A program made the translations under genes and the position numbers. DNA of 64,000 bases from Conus ventricosus (Eukaryota; Mollusca; Gastropoda; Neogastropoda; Conidae): NCBI GenBank assembly GCA_018398815.1, contig CM031626.1, positions 43,958,977-44,022,976 of the forward strand, read 5' to 3'. Below, in pieces: positions 35,270-47,998 of the stretch (its first letter is position 1; each line of letters starts with the position of its first letter). A model generated the notes under the pieces. The model was given only the letters and a program-made list of their open reading frames with translations, was not told the DNA's origin and ran no database searches.

Positions 35270-35560
35270 GTGAAAGTGTTACGAGACACTGGGGTTTTTC
35301 ATGCGGTGTAGTACGAACAACGCTGGTCGATAAAGGGGATTGACAGGGCAAATCCAGACCTGTACTCTAATCGATGGCACTGTGAGGGAGTTTCCAGTTG
35401 CTAAGATAGAAGTACGTACCCCTTACTTCTCAGGGGAGTTGTCTGCGTTTTGGTGATGGAGAAACCCCTTCACGATTTGATCATTGGAAATATTCCAGGG
35501 GCAAGGGATCCAGGGGGTCCTGAGTTGTTGACTGCACAGGGGCAGCAGTTCAAACACGGA
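35270..35560 (+). pseudogene. Aspartic protease remnant of element 1
   Basis: The active-site triad context VLRDTG (DTG codons 35285-35293) is followed in other frames by a hydrophobic stretch and MEKPLHDLIIGNIPGA. The second-half glycine-rich flap region is shifted. Inactive as written. Confidence 0.7.
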
Positions 35561-35799
35561 GCAAGAAGGAGGAAAAGGTTGGGTAAACCGTTAGTCATTC
35601 CCAGCAAGGAAGTCAGGCATAGATGTGTCGCCTGATGAGTTTAGGGCACGCAGGAAACAAGACCCTTCGCTCGTGAATTTTTGGGAGTTGCAAGAGGTGG
35701 AAGAAACAGGAGGTTAGAGAGGTGAGACAGAATTTCTTGTGAAAGGCAGGGGGTGTGTCCGAGTGTTCACCAAGGGGAGGGGCAGGTAAGGTGACCACT

Positions 35800-36350
35800 C
35801 ATTAGAGGTACCAGCAGGTTATCGTGACACTGTCCCTGTCAGTGGGTCACGAGTCGCTCATGGCGGGCATCTCGGCACCAGCAAAACGGCTGACCGAATC
35901 TTTGATGACTTTCATTGGCCAGGAGCAATGGCAGACATCAAGCGTTTCTGTATGTCATGTGATGTGTTTTCAAAGGTCACCACAAAGGAGGGTGAAGAGG
36001 AAGGCGCCTCTTAAACATCCCCTTTAATTGACACACCATTCAGGAGAGTGGGCCGTCGATCTGATTGGCCCAATCTCGCCCTGTTCCAAAGGTGGCACAG
36101 TATGAGACATGTAAAAGGGTTTCAAGGGAAGGTTTTTCAGGAGGCTAGGGTCGGGCAGAAGAAGCAATTTACAGGAAGGTGAGGAAAACAATCCCTCAAG
36201 GCGGGAGATCAAGTCCTGGTACTGCTTCCCACGGGTCACATCAAGCTGCTGATGCATTGGAAAGGACCATTCACCACACGAAAAGGTCGATCGGGATTAC
36301 CGAATTGATGAATGGGAACTAAAACTTTTCCATGCGAATTTTCTCCGCAA
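35800..36350 (+). pseudogene. Integrase remnant of element 1 (HHCC and C-terminal parts)
   Basis: The zinc-binding half reads SLMAG.HLGTSKTADRIFDD, then FHWPGAMADIKRFCMSCDV, in frames differing by one base (35850-35970). The start of the catalytic domain (DLIGPISPCSKGG, 36058-36095) runs directly into the C-terminal region (LKAGDQVLVLLPTGHIKLL, 36197-36255), so the D,D-35-E core is deleted. The tail FHANFLRK (36325-36355) is the usual end of a Gypsy integrase. Confidence 0.75.
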
Positions 36351-36429
36351 ATAATATTCAGCGTGAACTCAGCACATAGGCGCAGCAGCAATCTGATGAG
36401 GCGAAAGAGACCCAGCAGAAGAAGGGGGA

Positions 36430-37180
36430 GATTTTGTTGCCTAAGTTTCCAGAAGAGTCATACAGGGGTGTGGGCACTGTATGAAGGGCTAGACAGTAAA
36501 GGGGTTCCTAGTTTTGTTGTCGGGGCGACACAAAGCAGCCAGAAAGGGGAAAGGGAGAAGAATGATTTAATTCCAGAGAACTAAAGACCAAAACAAAGTC
36601 AGGAGTCTGCTAGGTTTTATTGGGTTTTTATAGGGAGTTTGTACCAAATTTCGCAGCAATCACAAGTCCTCTCCCGTGATTTGGTCAAGGCAGGGAAACC
36701 GGCAGTGGTCGAGTGGTCAACGCTGCAGAGCAAGCAAATGCAGACGGTGTTGGAAAGACTAGGTTCCCGTCCCATCTTGAAGCTACCAGATATGTCCAAA
36801 CCATTTTTGTTGCGGACAGATGCATCAGGTGGTGGGATAGGTGCAGTATTGTTGCAGGAGCATGAAGGAGTCGAGTTCCCTGTGAGATATGTCAGCAGGA
36901 AGTTGACAAAGTGTGAAGAAGGTACGCAACTGTAGGGGAAGGAGGTTTAGCTGTCTTTTGGGCCTGCAGAAATTCCACAAATACTTGTATGGGGAAAAAG
37001 TTTTGTTTATCGAGACGGATCATCAACCACTCAAATTCCGCAGGAGGCGCAGTTGAAAAACAGCAGAGTGCTGCGGTGGGCAATGGCATTGTAGCCCTAC
37101 AGGTACCGAGTGCAGTACATTCCCGGCGACAGAAAAGTCGGAGCTGACTATTAAGGCCGTGTAGTCTAGCAAGCGCAACT
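36430..37180 (+). pseudogene. RT connection and RNase H remnant of element 1
   Basis: A linker EILLPKFPEESYRGV follows the integrase directly. After a deletion of the RT fingers and palm comes VRSLLGFIGF (RT thumb/connection, 36599-36628). The RNase H follows with LRTDASGGGIGAVLLQEHEG (36811-36870), YVSRKLTK and IETDHQPLKF (37008-37040, shifted), and a QYIPGDRKVGADY-like end (37115-37150). This places RNase H downstream of integrase. Confidence 0.75.
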
Positions 37181-37738
37181 CAGAGGAAGTCAGTCCCCAT
37201 CCCGGGGTGCTTTGTTGATAATATGTGTTGATTACAGTTATGTTGATTGGATATGGGTTCTTTCCCAGTTGGCTATGGTTCATATTTTTTGTGTGGAGAC
37301 TTGTTCATATTTTCTTTGTGAGACTTGTTCATGTGAATGTAGTTATGCTTGGAGCATACAGTCGCTTGTGTAGTGATGCATTATTTGAAATAAGTGAGGA
37401 TGGAGATTCCTCAGTGAAGTGTCATGGACCCGTGATCATATTATATTGTGCTTTTCATAAGAATTGTGAAGAGAAGATATGGCCAAATCCGCAGGTTAGG
37501 GGGTTTGGGCATGGGTTTGCGCACAGAGGTCGTTAATAAAATGAATTGAAATAACGCAAGAGCGCACTAAAATGATAACTCATTGGAGTGGAAATTCACT
37601 AATGAAATATTTAATAATTTAAAAACCGTTGGGTTGTAAAGAAATTTTTTAAAACTTTGCACTGTAGCTGTGTGTCAGCAATTCGTTGTTGTTTTTTTTT
37701 AACCGTGGTTTTGAGACGATGCGGTGCATAGTCTTTTT

Positions 37739-37751
37739 GCAAGGGGGAAAT
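37739..37751 (+). other. Polypurine tract of element 1
   Basis: GCAAGGGGGAAAT immediately precedes the TG of the 3-prime LTR, the expected site of plus-strand priming. Confidence 0.7.
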
Positions 37752-39060
37752 TGTCACGGTAAAAAATAGAACAACCAAGTCGTGGTCCAGGTTTGTTTGG
37801 ACATAAGCTCAAACTCAAATATTCTGGGCCCACTTCGAGGGGCCCCATGGTTCGGATCCAGCCAATTAAGCATAGGGGAGAGGCCTCCACAGAGACGGTC
37901 TGTCCGGCTAGACGGACTAAGGCAGCTTTTGACCGACGCCTCGATGTCTAGCGAGACGAGTCGTAGCGCCTGGCTCAGGCTCATCTAGCCAATTTGTGGA
38001 ACCACGCCATTGTTAGTGGGAACTTCGCAGGTTAAAGCAGGAAAGGAAGGGGGGAAGGTAGTGTGTGGTGGGGTGAAATCTAGCTAATCAATTTAAAAGA
38101 CCAATTGACCACCACAGAGAGTAAGGCGTGTAGGCATGACTGGCATGATTTGAACATCCAATGGAATTAGAGGGAGATAACTTCGGGGATCAGGGGGAAA
38201 ATACTGACCAATGGTACTCCCCCGAATGACAGATCGGGAAAGGATAAGAAGGATGTGAGAGGGAGAGAAACGAGAGAACGAGAGGAGAACGAAAAGAGAG
38301 ACAGAGAGAGAGAGGTCTGAGTGTAACTCTGAGGAGAGAAAAGCCAGAGAGATGAGGAGGAGAGAGGAGAACCAAGTTGAGAGATTAGCACGAGATAGTC
38401 TGCAGAGGAAGGACTTTGGAGAGATGTGGAAGAGTTGCTAACTAATAAGAGGAAAAGAAAGAAGAAAAAAAAAAAGAAAAAGAAAAGCACCAGTCCATTT
38501 GATAAGAGCAACTAGAAGAAGAGAGAGAGTGCAATGCGTTAATGCAGGAAGAAAGAAAAGGAGAACAGATCGATGTTGATAGTCACTGTTCTATCTTCAC
38601 TGGGGTTTTGACCTCATACTTGGCCAGCGCCACTTTCATCGACAGACCAACGCCAGTGCCAACAGTCTAACCTGACCAGGCGCCAGCAGACCAAGACCAG
38701 TGCCAGCAGTTGTGTCGGCTTGTGAAAGTGACAGTGAAAAGAAAAAAAAAAAAAAAAGAAAAGACAGTGATTCGTGAAAAGTTAAGATCACCTGGCCAGG
38801 TAAAGTAGAAATCTGTTTATACCCGGTTAGTTAATGATGTTTTAGATAAATGATTTTGTGAAGTTCAGGAAAGAGAGAATGTTTTATTTTGTTTGATTCC
38901 ATATGCATTGATGTTTCGTTATGACCCTTGTAGTAAAGTTATGACTTTACAAGTGGTTTGATGTGACGAATGCATGATATATGAATAGATCGTAAGCAAG
39001 CTGTGAGTGTGTTTGGGCTGTGCGCTAGTCCTTCCTCCACTGACATCACCCAGGTTGACA
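37752..39060 (+). repeat. 3-prime LTR of element 1
   Basis: Begins TGTCACGG and ends AGGTTGACA. 1,309 bp against 1,312 bp for the 5-prime LTR. Confidence 0.9.
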
Positions 39061-39524
39061 ATCCCTGCATTTAGATTTTTAAGTGGATGGAAGGGGCACG
39101 GAGCTTAAAAATGCCCCAAATGAATGTGTGTGTGTGCGTGCCCCGCATGTGTGCGAGTGAGTGAGTGTGTGTTCAAGTCCAACTTCCTTACTATGGGAGA
39201 CTCTCATTCATCGATTCAGCTTGTCAGTATGGTTCTTCCTTCAGCCAACACTGTCATTAGTGTAACAAACATAGGGAGACCCAATCTGAATGACTGACAT
39301 GAGAATCCTCATAATTACACTGTCAGTGAAAGTGGTACAGGAAAGTAATGAGGCAGGAAAACTTTTGAAACTGATCATTTCACATATTAAAAAAGTTCAG
39401 TGTGAGTACTTCCTGAAAGTAAATCTTTGAAGAGTCAGACAGAACTGACTCCAAAATTTCCAGATTTAATATAGTAATAATTAGTCAGCTGATCTGTAAT
39501 CTTGTGCAGGTAAAATATCACACA

Positions 39525-39570
<46 letters not shown>

Positions 39571-40015
39571 CACACTGCTTGGAACACAAACTGACACACA
39601 ACTATGCAATACAACTCAGAAAATGTACAGAAGCTGCTTTCATTCAAAACATTTTTCCCTCCATTTGGATTAAAATACCAAAAAGTCAAAGGAATCAATA
39701 GCATGCACACATTATGTACACAAGAAGCCAACATTGAAAGGACACTTGTAGAATCATAATTTGAATAAAACAATGTATCCAAGTATTTTCCAAAACAATC
39801 TGAAACCTCAAATTCACACACACATGACAGTTTGACTAAAAAAACAAGATTTATAAAGAGAGTGGGTTAGTTACTGCCAAGGACATTGACAAACAAAGTA
39901 CAGGACAAGACACAATGCATTTCAACCTCTTGGGTCTTCTTCAGGTAAAAAAACAAGTTTGCAATAACTAATATACGTGATATTTGGGCCATCTGGCCAT
40001 AACATAACTTTTCAA
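39061..40015. other. Sequence without genes; (AC)n at 39524-39575
   Basis: AT-rich sequence with one AC microsatellite and short GT runs near 39125-39170. Nothing else recognised. Confidence 0.5.
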
Positions 40016-40017
40016 GA

Positions 40018-40615
40018 CGATTTTTTTTTCTCCAGTTAATCTTCGGTTTCTATCTGTTCCCTCTGAGGGCACAAAGATGAAGCATAAGACCGGTAAAATA
40101 GAAATATTATTTTAAGATGATCCTTTTCTCCATGTATATCTTCAGCTTTTATCTGTTGCCCTTGAGGGCACAAAGATGAAGCAGAAGACTGGTAAAATAG
40201 ATATTATTTTAAGATGATCTTTTTCTCCATGTATATCTTCAGCTTTTATCTGTTGCCCTTGAGGGCACAAAGATGAAGCAGAAGACTGGTAAAATAGAAA
40301 TATTATTTTAAGATGATCTTTTTCTCCATGTATATCTTCAGCTTTTATCTGTTGCCCTTGAGCTGAGGGCACAAAGATGAAGCAGAAGACTGGTAAAAAA
40401 GAAATTTGATCTTTTTCTCCAACATGTATATCTTCAGCTTGTATCTGTTGCCTTTGAGGCACAAAGATGAAGCAAAAGACTGGTAAAATAGAAATATTTC
40501 AAAATGACCTTTGTCTCCATGTATACCTTCAATCTGTCCCCTCTGAGGAAACAAAGATAAAACAGAAGACTGTTAAAATAGAAATATTTCAAGATGACAT
40601 TTTCCTCCCTGTCAC
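40018..40615. repeat. ~96-bp minisatellite, about 6 copies
   Basis: Units contain TTTTTCTCCATGTATATCTT, CAGCTTTTATCTGTTGCCCT, TGAGGGCACAAAGATGAAGC and AGAAGACTGGTAAAATAGAA. The outer copies are more diverged. Periodic minus-strand frames are by-products. Confidence 0.93.
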
Positions 40616-41555
40616 TGGCATACATTAGTGATCATATTTGGACACAAAAACTGTGTCAGTGGGTTTTCCATGATAAATTGTCTGTCTTCCTTCAGTATTA
40701 TTTTACAAGTGGAGAGTTTGTAAAACAAACCTGTAAACAAACAAAAGACAAAAAAACTTTTCATTTATGATCTGTGTGGCATTGTATTCCTCTGAGTTTC
40801 AAAACAAATTGATTCTGAAGTTCTGCTATTATGCGCACTATTAATATTCTACTATGTTTGTGTGATGTGATTCAAGAGCACTTGTTTTCCAGCAGTGCAC
40901 ACATGCTGAGTTATGTACGCATGCATGAACAGTACAATTAAAAAGAATTCCCACAATAGCAATGACTGATTTAAAAGAGGAAAATTATACTCATACTGCA
41001 AAGGTAACACAGCTGTACTGTATGCAACATGACAATGATTTTGCTGTTACACACTTCAAACAAAATGATCACTGCAAAAGTTGAAAAAAAAAAAACCAAA
41101 AATAGATGGTGATATAAGAACATTTTTTCCTGGCAGTGTTACTCATATCTGAGTTGTATGCATGAACAGTGCAGTTGAAAAAAGCATCACCATTACTAAC
41201 AAAGTCTGGCTTACAAAGAAAAAAATTCCTGAAAAAAATTAAAAAGAGCTGTAAATGACAATACATGATTTTGCTGTTACACGCATCAAGAGAGACAATA
41301 AATTTTCACACAGTTTTCTGAAAACTAAAGGGGAAACTGCATCAACCATTAAACTTGAATGCAATATACCAATACTACATAATACAAATGGTATTCTGAT
41401 GAACATTCTTTGCAGAACCAAAAACGGCAAATTTCAAGTCACAATATGACTGCAAATGAAAACTAGTACAGGAAACATCTATGGTCATTGTGAATGTTAA
41501 ATGTGTATCACACTCAGACTCCAACATTTAGAGTTAACTCGTCTAAGAGTTCTTT

Positions 41556-41610
<55 letters not shown>

Positions 41611-42490
41611 CCGTGTTAGTGGCTTTGTGGCCTTTAAGTAGTGCACCTGCCAAGGAAGCGAAAAGCCCTGCGAATGCAGAAGAAGAGGAAGAAGTTCCTC
41701 AGTCTGGAAGAGAAATTATACTTTAACTGCTGAATGTTGATGCAATTTTAGTAAGAAAACATACATCTTCATGATGTATTCATCTTTTTAAACTCTTTAA
41801 CAAAGGTGCAAGATACTGTTAGTTATCAGCTTGGTCTACATAATGAAAAAAAGAACACATGAAATGATGCGAGACACATCAGACATGCACACGAAAATGA
41901 GAAACACGCAAACACACAAACGCAGAACATGCTGAGAAAAAAATCAAAGCTAACTGTTTATAACCTTTATCTCCTTTGCCTTTGATAATGAATAAACAAT
42001 GTATGAGCACCACTCACAGCCCTACATCTGCACAGCATAACCTAGTGGGGGGAACAAAGGATGTGTGATGCATTGATTTGGTGCATACTCAGTGGATGTT
42101 TGTTGTTTGTGGACTAGACCTTCACTGTCACCAAATCCATGTTGACCAGTCTTAATACATTTAATTCATGCATCCCCTTATCAAGCATTTCACATGAATG
42201 CTGCTTCAAACAAATAACTGATAACCTGAATGACTGAATCATGATTTTTTTCCCCATGTTTCTTTGCTGCTGTAATGTGTGTGTGTGTGCGCGCACACAA
42301 CACACACACACTTTAAATAAATTACAAAGTTGAAACAAAACAAAAAAACTATGCCTTTGAATCGAAGAGAAGATTCTCCAACTCTTGTAATCTAGTGAAT
42401 TATTGCACTCAAATGTTGCATTCACTGACACATTTTAACAGAGTTGACGGAGAAGACTTTGTAAAAACCTTTGCTTTGACAACCAAGTGT
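40616..42490. other. Sequence without genes; poly-T at 41555-41607
   Basis: A poly-T run of about 50 bases is followed by GCTCCGTGTTAGTGGCTTTG. On the minus strand this looks like a retroposed sequence ending in poly-A, but I could not name it. A similar CATGAACAGT(G/A)CA(A/G)TTGAAAAA block occurs at 40925 and 41163. Poly-G lies at 42499-42515. Confidence 0.45.
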
Positions 42491-42739
42491 TTACAGTTGG
42501 GGGGGGGGGGGGGGAGGGGGGTTGTAGACTTTCAATTCCTGCACCCAACCATCAGTAAACTGCTTATGTGCATCAAGGCTTTTGTAGCACTCGAACTGCT
42601 GCAAGGTGTATCCGCTTACACCACAGACAAGGTAACTCACGAGTCCATGGAACTTCAGTGGTGTATAAGACTGACACCATCTGACCACTCTTTTCCCCTG
42701 GAATCGTATGGATCAAATCCATTCAACCACTCCTATTTG

Positions 42740-42886
42740 GGGGGAAAGCGAGATCTACACTCCCCATCTAACTTGTCGATGTACTTGACGTTCTCTTTTG
42801 CTGCTGGCGTCATCGAAAAATTGGCTCCCAACTTGAAGGTTTCCGTTCGCTTCGGTAGAAACGTGACGTCATCGCTCGAAACCTAG
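42740..42886 (-). CDS. Candidate minus-strand exon of an unidentified gene
   Basis: Behind an acceptor-like GGGTATCTAG| the minus strand is open for 47 codons (VSSDDVTFLPKRTETFKLGA, then NFSMTPAAKENVKYIDKLDG), which reads like a soluble protein. It ends in a stop near 42745. The next frame (IHTIPGEKSGQMVSVLYTTE) continues toward a GTGAGT donor near 42640. The plus strand is also open here (163 codons from 42395), but that frame runs through a poly-G tract. No family recognised. Confidence 0.25.
42864..42871. promoter_or_regulatory. CRE-like site TGACGTCA
   Basis: An exact palindrome in a CpG-rich neighbourhood (42840-43200). It may mark a promoter or be chance. Confidence 0.25.
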
Positions 42887-43321
42887 ATACCCATTTTTAC
42901 TTCGAAAAGTACTGTCAGCTGTCACGCGTGACCGCTTTCGAAGAAAAACATGAGGATGAACAACGAGGCGAGTGACGACATTCCGGTTGTCCGTACTGTT
43001 TACGAATTACTGCATCAGTCCAATAATAGATCCAGATACACACTTCATTAATCACACAAACTGTAAATTTTCCTTTACCACAAGCGATTTTTTCAACAGT
43101 TCATTGTTCGCTGTCTACCATTCGCCGTTCCGACACTGATCGACTCGCCGACTACACCGACTAGTCACAGCAAGACTTCCACTGCGAATAGCAAACCCAT
43201 GGGGTCACTTTCTCAGACAATGTTTGTTTGGATTTGTTTCAAAATACACCATACCATAGTAATTTAGACATCAGTTTAAAGTCTTTTAGCTATATTTTCA
43301 GACTACATTTCCCAAACTTAC

Positions 43322-43388
43322 CTGTATTCTTGGTAAGAGAAGAAGAAGAATCATCCGAGCATGATTGGTATGATGACACACGATCCAT
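43322..43388 (-). CDS. Candidate minus-strand first coding exon, unidentified
   Basis: An ATG at 43386-43388 opens MDRVSSYQSCSDDSSSSLTK plus NT, ending at a consensus donor (ATACAG|GTAAGT, GT at 43320-43321). The Ser/Asp-rich peptide has no recognised motif. Its phase does not match the candidate exon at 42740-42886. Confidence 0.3.
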
Positions 43389-43643
43389 CAACCAAGATAC
43401 TCTTCCGCAGTAAAAGGGAGTGTTCATTACTAGTATCCGATGGGATAGCGAAATGGAGATGAATGTCAGAATGTTTCTCATAAGTTTGTATACTGACTTC
43501 TCAATGTGTATAGTGTCTTTTCTGTTGATTATCTGGAAACAACGTGGGATAATTTTGATTGAAAATAAAATAAACGGACGAGGAAAGACAATGCTCTTGC
43601 AGATTTACAGTAAAGGGAGTGCTCGTTATAAGAAACAGTTTTA

Positions 43644-43675
43644 ACAACGTTCTCTCTCTCTCTCTCTCTCTCTCA
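43644..43675. repeat. (TC)n microsatellite
   Basis: TC run of about 14 units. Confidence 0.95.
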
Positions 43676-44021
43676 ATGTATTTGCTGCTTTGTCAGTTTG
43701 TTCATTTACTTTTTCAATCTTTTACTTTCTTTTTTCTGTTCCCCTTCGTTGGGGCAATGGTTTTAAAAATAACCTGTTCTTGTGCTTTTTCTTTTTCCTC
43801 ATGAAAAACTGGCCTTTCCAATAACAGACAAAAAAAGATGAAACTTATGTCAACTGAGGTAAGACTTTGAATCTCTCAGGGTCCCAGCGTTTACTGTAGC
43901 ATGTGTGCGTGGTGTGTGTCCATCAGTGGGGTGATGCCAGCATGTTAATTAGATTTGGCCCAATGGACATCATGAGTGTGCAAGGGGGTTTGTGGAGTGT
44001 GTGCGGGGGGAGAGTGAGTGA

Positions 44022-44022
44022 A

Positions 44023-44053
<31 letters not shown>

Positions 44054-44145
44054 CATCAGTGGGGTAAGCCAGCGTGTTAATTTGAGATTTCCTTTACAAT
44101 GTGTGTGGAAACGTTGGTGTGTGAGTGTGTGTGTGTGTGTGTGTG

Positions 44146-44177
<32 letters not shown>

Positions 44178-44204
44178 TGTTGTGTGTGTGTGTTGTGTGT
44201 GTGC

Positions 44205-44244
<40 letters not shown>

Positions 44245-44300
44245 AAAAGGAAATGAGAGAGAGAGAGAGTGAGAGTAGAGAGAGAGAGAGGGGGTTGGTG
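44022..44300. repeat. (GT)n and (GA)n microsatellites
   Basis: Alternating GT and GA runs. A block CATCAGTGGGGT(A/G)A...GCCAGC(A/G)TGTTAATT occurs at 43921 and again at 44054, so the GT tract sits inside a local duplication. Confidence 0.93.
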
Positions 44301-44530
44301 TGTGTTGTAGTGTAAAGTTAAAACGATGTTTCACTTTCACTTTCCAACCGGATACAGCTTATGTATGACGCGCTTTTGTGTGACGCGCTTTTCGTTTGAC
44401 GCCCAGAAACGGGAAAGGAGATTGATGCTGGGTTTTTTGGCTGCCCTGTTTCTGTTATTACTTCACATGGTGTCAGAATTGTGAACTTGAAACAGATAAA
44501 ACGTATTGTGAACTGAATAGACGTACTTTG

Positions 44531-45400
44531 ATGGCTGAGTCAATTTTATGTGAGGACCCCCGACCCATTTGTGGTTTAGTGCAATCCAGCGGCGGGCATG
44601 GGAGAAGTGGAAACTTCGTTTTGACATTTTCCTTCAAGCAAGGGGTGCCAGTCCCAAAGCCGGACGGGGTGAAGGTTGGACTTTTATTAAACCATATTGG
44701 TGATGAAGGATCGAGATCTTCTCCATTTTGTGTTTTTGGAGGAACGACCTAACCCAGACAATGCCGCCCAGCCCTGCCAGCAGAAGCAAGACCAATTACA
44801 ACACTGTTCTGGGGAAGTATGATGCCTTTTTTCAACGTAGAGACCAGCAGTTGATGTTGCGCGAACATTTTTGGGTTTTCCATTGCACGGGAGCCTTCCC
44901 AGTGTTTGATTGTTGGCTCAGGTTAGTAAAAGACAAGGCAGCAGCTTGTAAGTTTGACAACTGTGAACCAATGATCAGAGACAAGCTGGTGTTTTCATGC
45001 AAAGATGCATCGCCAAGCTGAAGCTGTATGACTTTGGGGCCAAGGCTTACCTTACAGAAGACCACTGACATTCTCGCCATGAGGGAATGGCTAAAAATTT
45101 GAACTGGAAAGAAGCAAGACAGCCAGTGTGGGTGCCCCTCCAGAGAAGTTTTCAAGGTAACATGCGACAGGGTGTTTACAAAGGTGGCGAGGTGGAAAGA
45201 AAGGTGACACCAAGGCCTCGCCAGCTGGCCAGAAGTGCGGCTACTGCAGTGGCAAGCATCCTCCGGCAAGAAAAAAAGCCCGGCCCAGGAAAGTTTTTTT
45301 GCGGGAAAGTGCACCAAGACAGGCCACTACGCCATCGTCTGTAGAAGCTCAGCGTCAGTCCATGAGGTCGTCCACGAGAACCAAGGGGGAGCAGTCTGAA
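44531..45400 (+). pseudogene. gag of element 2 with double zinc knuckle
   Basis: The capsid part has KPDGVKVGLLLNHIGDEG (44660-44715), KDKAAACKFDNCEPMIRDKL and VFSC (44930-45000). The nucleocapsid end spans 45235-45350: CGYCSGKHPP, then in a shifted frame CGKCTKTGHYAIVC. The CxxCGxxHP..CxxC...GHxxxxC layout is typical of Mag-clade Gypsy elements. Confidence 0.7.
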
Positions 45401-45479
45401 GACGGGGCCCCAGTCTTCATGGGTGGCGTCAGTAGTAATGGGTGCGTGCAGGAACTGTAAACTCCAGCAGCCGTTCCGG

Positions 45480-45830
45480 TGAGGTCATCAGGGGCCTGCG
45501 ACCCTGGGTGGCACATAAGCTGAAGGTGGGATCCCGAGCTGCCCTGGTGTTAGACACTGGGGCCCAAGTGTCTGTGATGCCGACCACATCTTCAAGCCAG
45601 CGTTTGGGACACTCCAAGAGCCTGACTGCACTCTCCTTGGGCCTGGTGACCGCCTTGGAGGTGAAGGGGTGCATCAACCTCGACCTCAACCTTGGTCGTA
45701 CACGTGTTCGTGAAAAGGTCTACATCGTAAAGGCATCCAAACCCCTACTTGGTGCGCCTGCCATCAGGAAGCTGGGGGCCATCAGCGACATCCCGGGTGC
45801 CTTTACCATCAGGGCAATCAGATCCTTGCT
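45480..45830 (+). pseudogene. Aspartic protease region of element 2
   Basis: The longest intact piece: ALVLDTGAQVSVMP (DTG codons 45553-45561), followed by LNLGRTRVREKVYIVKASKP and LLGAPAIRKLG, the flap and the second hydrophobic-Gly segment of a retroviral-type protease. Confidence 0.75.
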
Positions 45831-46059
45831 ATGGTGGTCAGCCTGCCCAGCAGTAGTGAAGGCCAGCTTCGCTTCATCCAGCGACGTCAAGCGTCAGTTC
45901 CCAGTTGTTCACCGGACTGGGTAAAACTGGGTGGTGAGCAAAGCAATCCCCCTCAAGGACGACGCCAGCCGTTCGCTCAACGGTGCCCAGGCGTGTTCCC
46001 TTACCCCTCCTGAAGGGAAAGGGGGGAAGCTCAGCTGAACGAGGGTGGTTTGGGAAAGG

Positions 46060-47230
46060 GGGAAATCATCGAACCGGGGACACTCCCACGGATTGGTTGC
46101 ACTCCCAAACGTTTTTTGCCCAATCCAAAGGCAACCTTCGTTTCTGCGTCGACCTGACCCCCTCAACAAGAGCGTGAAAGGGGAGCGTCTACGCCATGCC
46201 ATCTGTGGAGGAGACTCTCAGCAAGATCTCCAAGGGCAACGTGTATTCCAAGGGGTTTGGGTGCAAACTTGGATTCCATCAGCTCGTGCTTGACGAGGAA
46301 AGTTCTGAGCTCACCACGTTATCACCCCCCTTTGGGCGCTTCAAAAATTCAAGGCGTCTGCCCTTGGAATTACGCGCCGCGGGAAATACTTCCAGAAGAA
46401 GATGGACAACATCCTCATGGCCTTGAGGGTGTTTCTTTGTCATATGGACGAATCTTGTCGTTGGCAAAGACAAAGCTGAGTACGACGCCAGGCTTTATGC
46501 TGTCCTGGAGGGCTCTCCCAGACAAAAACCCGACCTCAAACCCCCACAAGTTCGGTTCACCAAAAAAGCAGCTCGAGTACCCTTTGGCCGATCGTAGATT
46601 CTTCAGTCGGCGGCCTGAGGAAAGAACCTGCCAAGGTAAAGGCCATCATGGAGATGGAGGCGCCGAAGAACGTGGCTGCATCCGAAGATTTTTTGGGCAT
46701 GGTGAACCAGCTGATGAAGTTCCGCCAAACCTTGCTGAAAAATTTAGGCCACTGCAAGACTGCTGCGCCAAAGAGTCAACGTGGATCTGGGGACCAGAAC
46801 AACAGGGTGCCTTCGACCCCTTCAAGAAGACCTTGCCTCACCAGAGATCTTGCATGTACAGTCCCGAGGTGAGACCGTCATCTCAGCAGACTCCAGTAGC
46901 TACGGTCTTGGAGCTGTTTGTCTTCAATGCCAAAACAACGACCAACTCCCTCCTGTTGCATACGCAAGCCGTTCCCTCCAGGAGAGCACGAGCAGCGGTA
47001 TGTACAGATCGGAAGGAGGCTCTTGCAGTCACCTGGAGCCTTGAACATTGGTCAGATTTGTGGTTGGCATGTCCTTCCGGGTAGAAAAAGACCCCAAGCC
47101 TCTTGTCCCTCTGTTCTCTACCAGCTCATCGACGAACTTCTGTCCCCATCCAGCGTTCAGGATGAGGCTGATGCGGGATTCTTTTGACATTGTCCATGTC
47201 CCTGGCAAGAACTCTATGCCGCTGACACCT
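46060..47230 (+). pseudogene. RT and RNase H of element 2 (frameshifted)
   Basis: The RT pieces include LRFCVDLTP (46138-46164), VDEES/LGFHQLVLDEESSEL (46260-46310), a PFGRFKI string, and the catalytic CHMD..LVVGKDKAEYDAR region (46438-46490, one shift inside). The RNase H has [18 protein letters not shown] (46875-46930), [10 protein letters not shown] and a FDIVHVPGKN end (47185-47215). Confidence 0.75.
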
Positions 47231-47539
47231 GTCCAGAGCACCTTTGCTACACAGATTCTGCGGACAATGACCGACCTGCCAAGCAGAGGGGATATGTCAA
47301 TGCTGTCCTGCTGACCTTGCCAGCTTCTGACCACAGGCTGGAAGAGATCCGGTCGAAATCCAGAAGGATGACATCCTCAAATGGTCATGCGCTAGTCCAA
47401 AATGGCTGGCCCGAGAAGAGGACTCTTCAACAAGCCTTCAAGACCTACTTCAACGAGCAGAGTTTCCTGTCTGTCAACGACGGTCTCCTGCTGAGAGGTA
47501 CGCGACTAGTCATCCCTTTCCGTCACTCCGACAAGATGT

Positions 47540-47998
47540 CCTTCGACACCTACTGATGGTCATCAAGGTGTCAACAAGATGAAGGAAAACGCGGCAAACT
47601 CCGTGTGGTGGCCACGGCTGTCCAAGACATTGCATCATGGTCAAAACTGGCCTGACTGTGCAAAAACAGGAAAGCCAGAGTGGAGCCATGTAAGGTACGG
47701 CCCTTCCTGAGCGTCCTTGGTCCAGAGTTGCAGCTGACTTCTTTCAGCCCTGAGGGCAAGCAGTTTTCCCCATAGTTGTTGACTACTACTCACGGGACGT
47801 TGAGATCGTGCTCATAACAAGATCGCCGCGCAGAGGACAGGCAACAGAATGAAGAAATCTTTAGTCGCCATGGCATTCCCGGGCACTCTTGTTTCCGACA
47901 AGGACCACAGTTTGCAGCCGAAGAATTCTCCAGATTTGCTCAATCCGGAACTTCGAGCATGTACCTCTTCACCTCACTACGCCCCTCCCAAAGATGGT
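47540..47998 (+). pseudogene. Integrase N-terminal and core start of element 2
   Basis: Zinc-domain pieces lie at 47546-47640 in shifted frames, followed by FPIVVDYYSRDVEIV (47766-47810, first catalytic Asp context) and GTLVSDK (second Asp, 47883-47905). The reading is cut after TSSPHYAPPKDG by the GT repeat, before the catalytic Glu. Confidence 0.7.

Larger units (their letters stand above)
32279..39060 (+). mobile_element. Ty3/Gypsy LTR retrotransposon 1, PR-IN-RT order, defective
   Basis: A 6.78-kb element with 1.31-kb LTRs. In order the interior shows gag with a CCHC knuckle, an aspartic protease DTG, the integrase HHCC domain, the integrase C-terminal part, a linker, and then the RT connection and RNase H. 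Most of the RT palm and the integrase catalytic core are deleted, and frames are broken throughout. Integrase before RT is the order described for the Gmr1 group of Ty3/Gypsy elements. A target-site duplication is not evident (ATAAT on the left, ATCCC on the right). Confidence 0.82.
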